Position numbers and translations under genes: made by a program. Below the pieces are notes generated by a model that saw only the letters and a program-made list of their open reading frames with translations, did no database searches and was not told the origin of the DNA. 19,616 bases of DNA from an uncultured Clostridium sp. (lineage in GTDB: Bacteria; Bacillota; Clostridia; TANB77; CAG-508): positions 1-19,616 of the forward strand of contig CAMMEP010000026.1 in the NCBI GenBank assembly GCA_946495905.1, written 5' to 3'. Positions 19,519 to 19,616 of the stretch are shown here, piece by piece. Position 1 is the first letter of the stretch, and each line of letters opens with the position of its first letter.

Positions 19519-19616
19519 AAATTTACACAAAATATGTTACTGTTCAAAGTTAATTTTGGTCGGAGCAATGTATGTTTTAATTTTATGTTTCCGGCCCCCA
19601 ACTGCGTACAAACTGT

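Noticed and set aside
19550..19616. GC-richer right edge (GGTCGGAGC ... CCGGCCCCCAAC)
   Set aside because: The change in composition hints that another feature begins here, but the fragment is too short to recognise and no ORF or RNA motif is clear.

Overview
This window is AT-rich chromosomal DNA from a spore-forming Firmicute of the class Clostridia. Evidence for that is the sporulation and germination genes (spmA, spmB, spoIIR, a GerMN-domain protein, an AbrB/SpoVT-type regulator), repeated Spo0A-box sequences (TGTCGAA), strong Shine-Dalgarno sites, and two gene orders shared with Bacillus/Clostridium: trmN6(yabB)-rsmI-abrB, and tadA-tRNA-SRP RNA-dnaX-ebfC-recR.

Layout. At 1-97 is the 5' end of a leftward acyl-CoA dehydratase activase-like gene. 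At 313-562 is a compact convergent cassette: a 23-residue hydrophobic peptide gene, an antisense RNA driven by a perfect consensus promoter, a shared terminator hairpin and 17-nt direct repeats. This is the architecture of a par/Fst-type type I toxin-antitoxin module. A GerMN protein and a small leftward ORF follow. Then come trmN6-rsmI (tRNA/rRNA methylation), convergent with abrB, and spmAB (spore maturation). 4871-5444 has no recognised gene but holds a strong promoter beside tandem Spo0A boxes and a block bounded by inverted repeats. Next is a leftward cluster: spoIIR (own terminator), then murA-walJ-rlmH. Rightward follow an unknown gene with an operator-like promoter and galU-pgcA (UDP-glucose synthesis), convergent with a ttcA-like tRNA thiolase. 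After a palindromic element come tRNA-Arg(CCT), tadA, tRNA-Ser(CGA), an unknown membrane-anchored protein, SRP RNA, and dnaX-ebfC-recR. The window closes with a second palindromic element and a leftward MGDG-synthase-type glycosyltransferase.

How the genes relate. galU and pgcA make UDP-glucose, the usual donor for UgtP-type glycosyltransferases such as the one at the right end. murA, walJ, spoIIR, spmAB and the GerMN protein concern the cell wall, spore envelope or the forespore/mother-cell programme. trmN6, rsmI, rlmH, ttcA, tadA and the tRNAs concern translation. dnaX, ebfC and recR concern replication and repair.

Most noteworthy: (1) the par-like type I toxin-antitoxin cassette with an unfamiliar toxin peptide; (2) two copies (13331-13489 and 18131-18295) of a palindromic element whose inner and outer stems differ in sequence between copies yet remain perfectly paired within each copy, one copy exactly flanked by an 8-bp direct repeat; (3) a composite tandem Spo0A site shared by the toxin promoter region and the orphan promoter after spmB; (4) a dnaX A8 slippery site with a Shine-Dalgarno-like stimulator and prompt stops in both alternative frames. 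All calls were made by reading the sequence; no database search was run.
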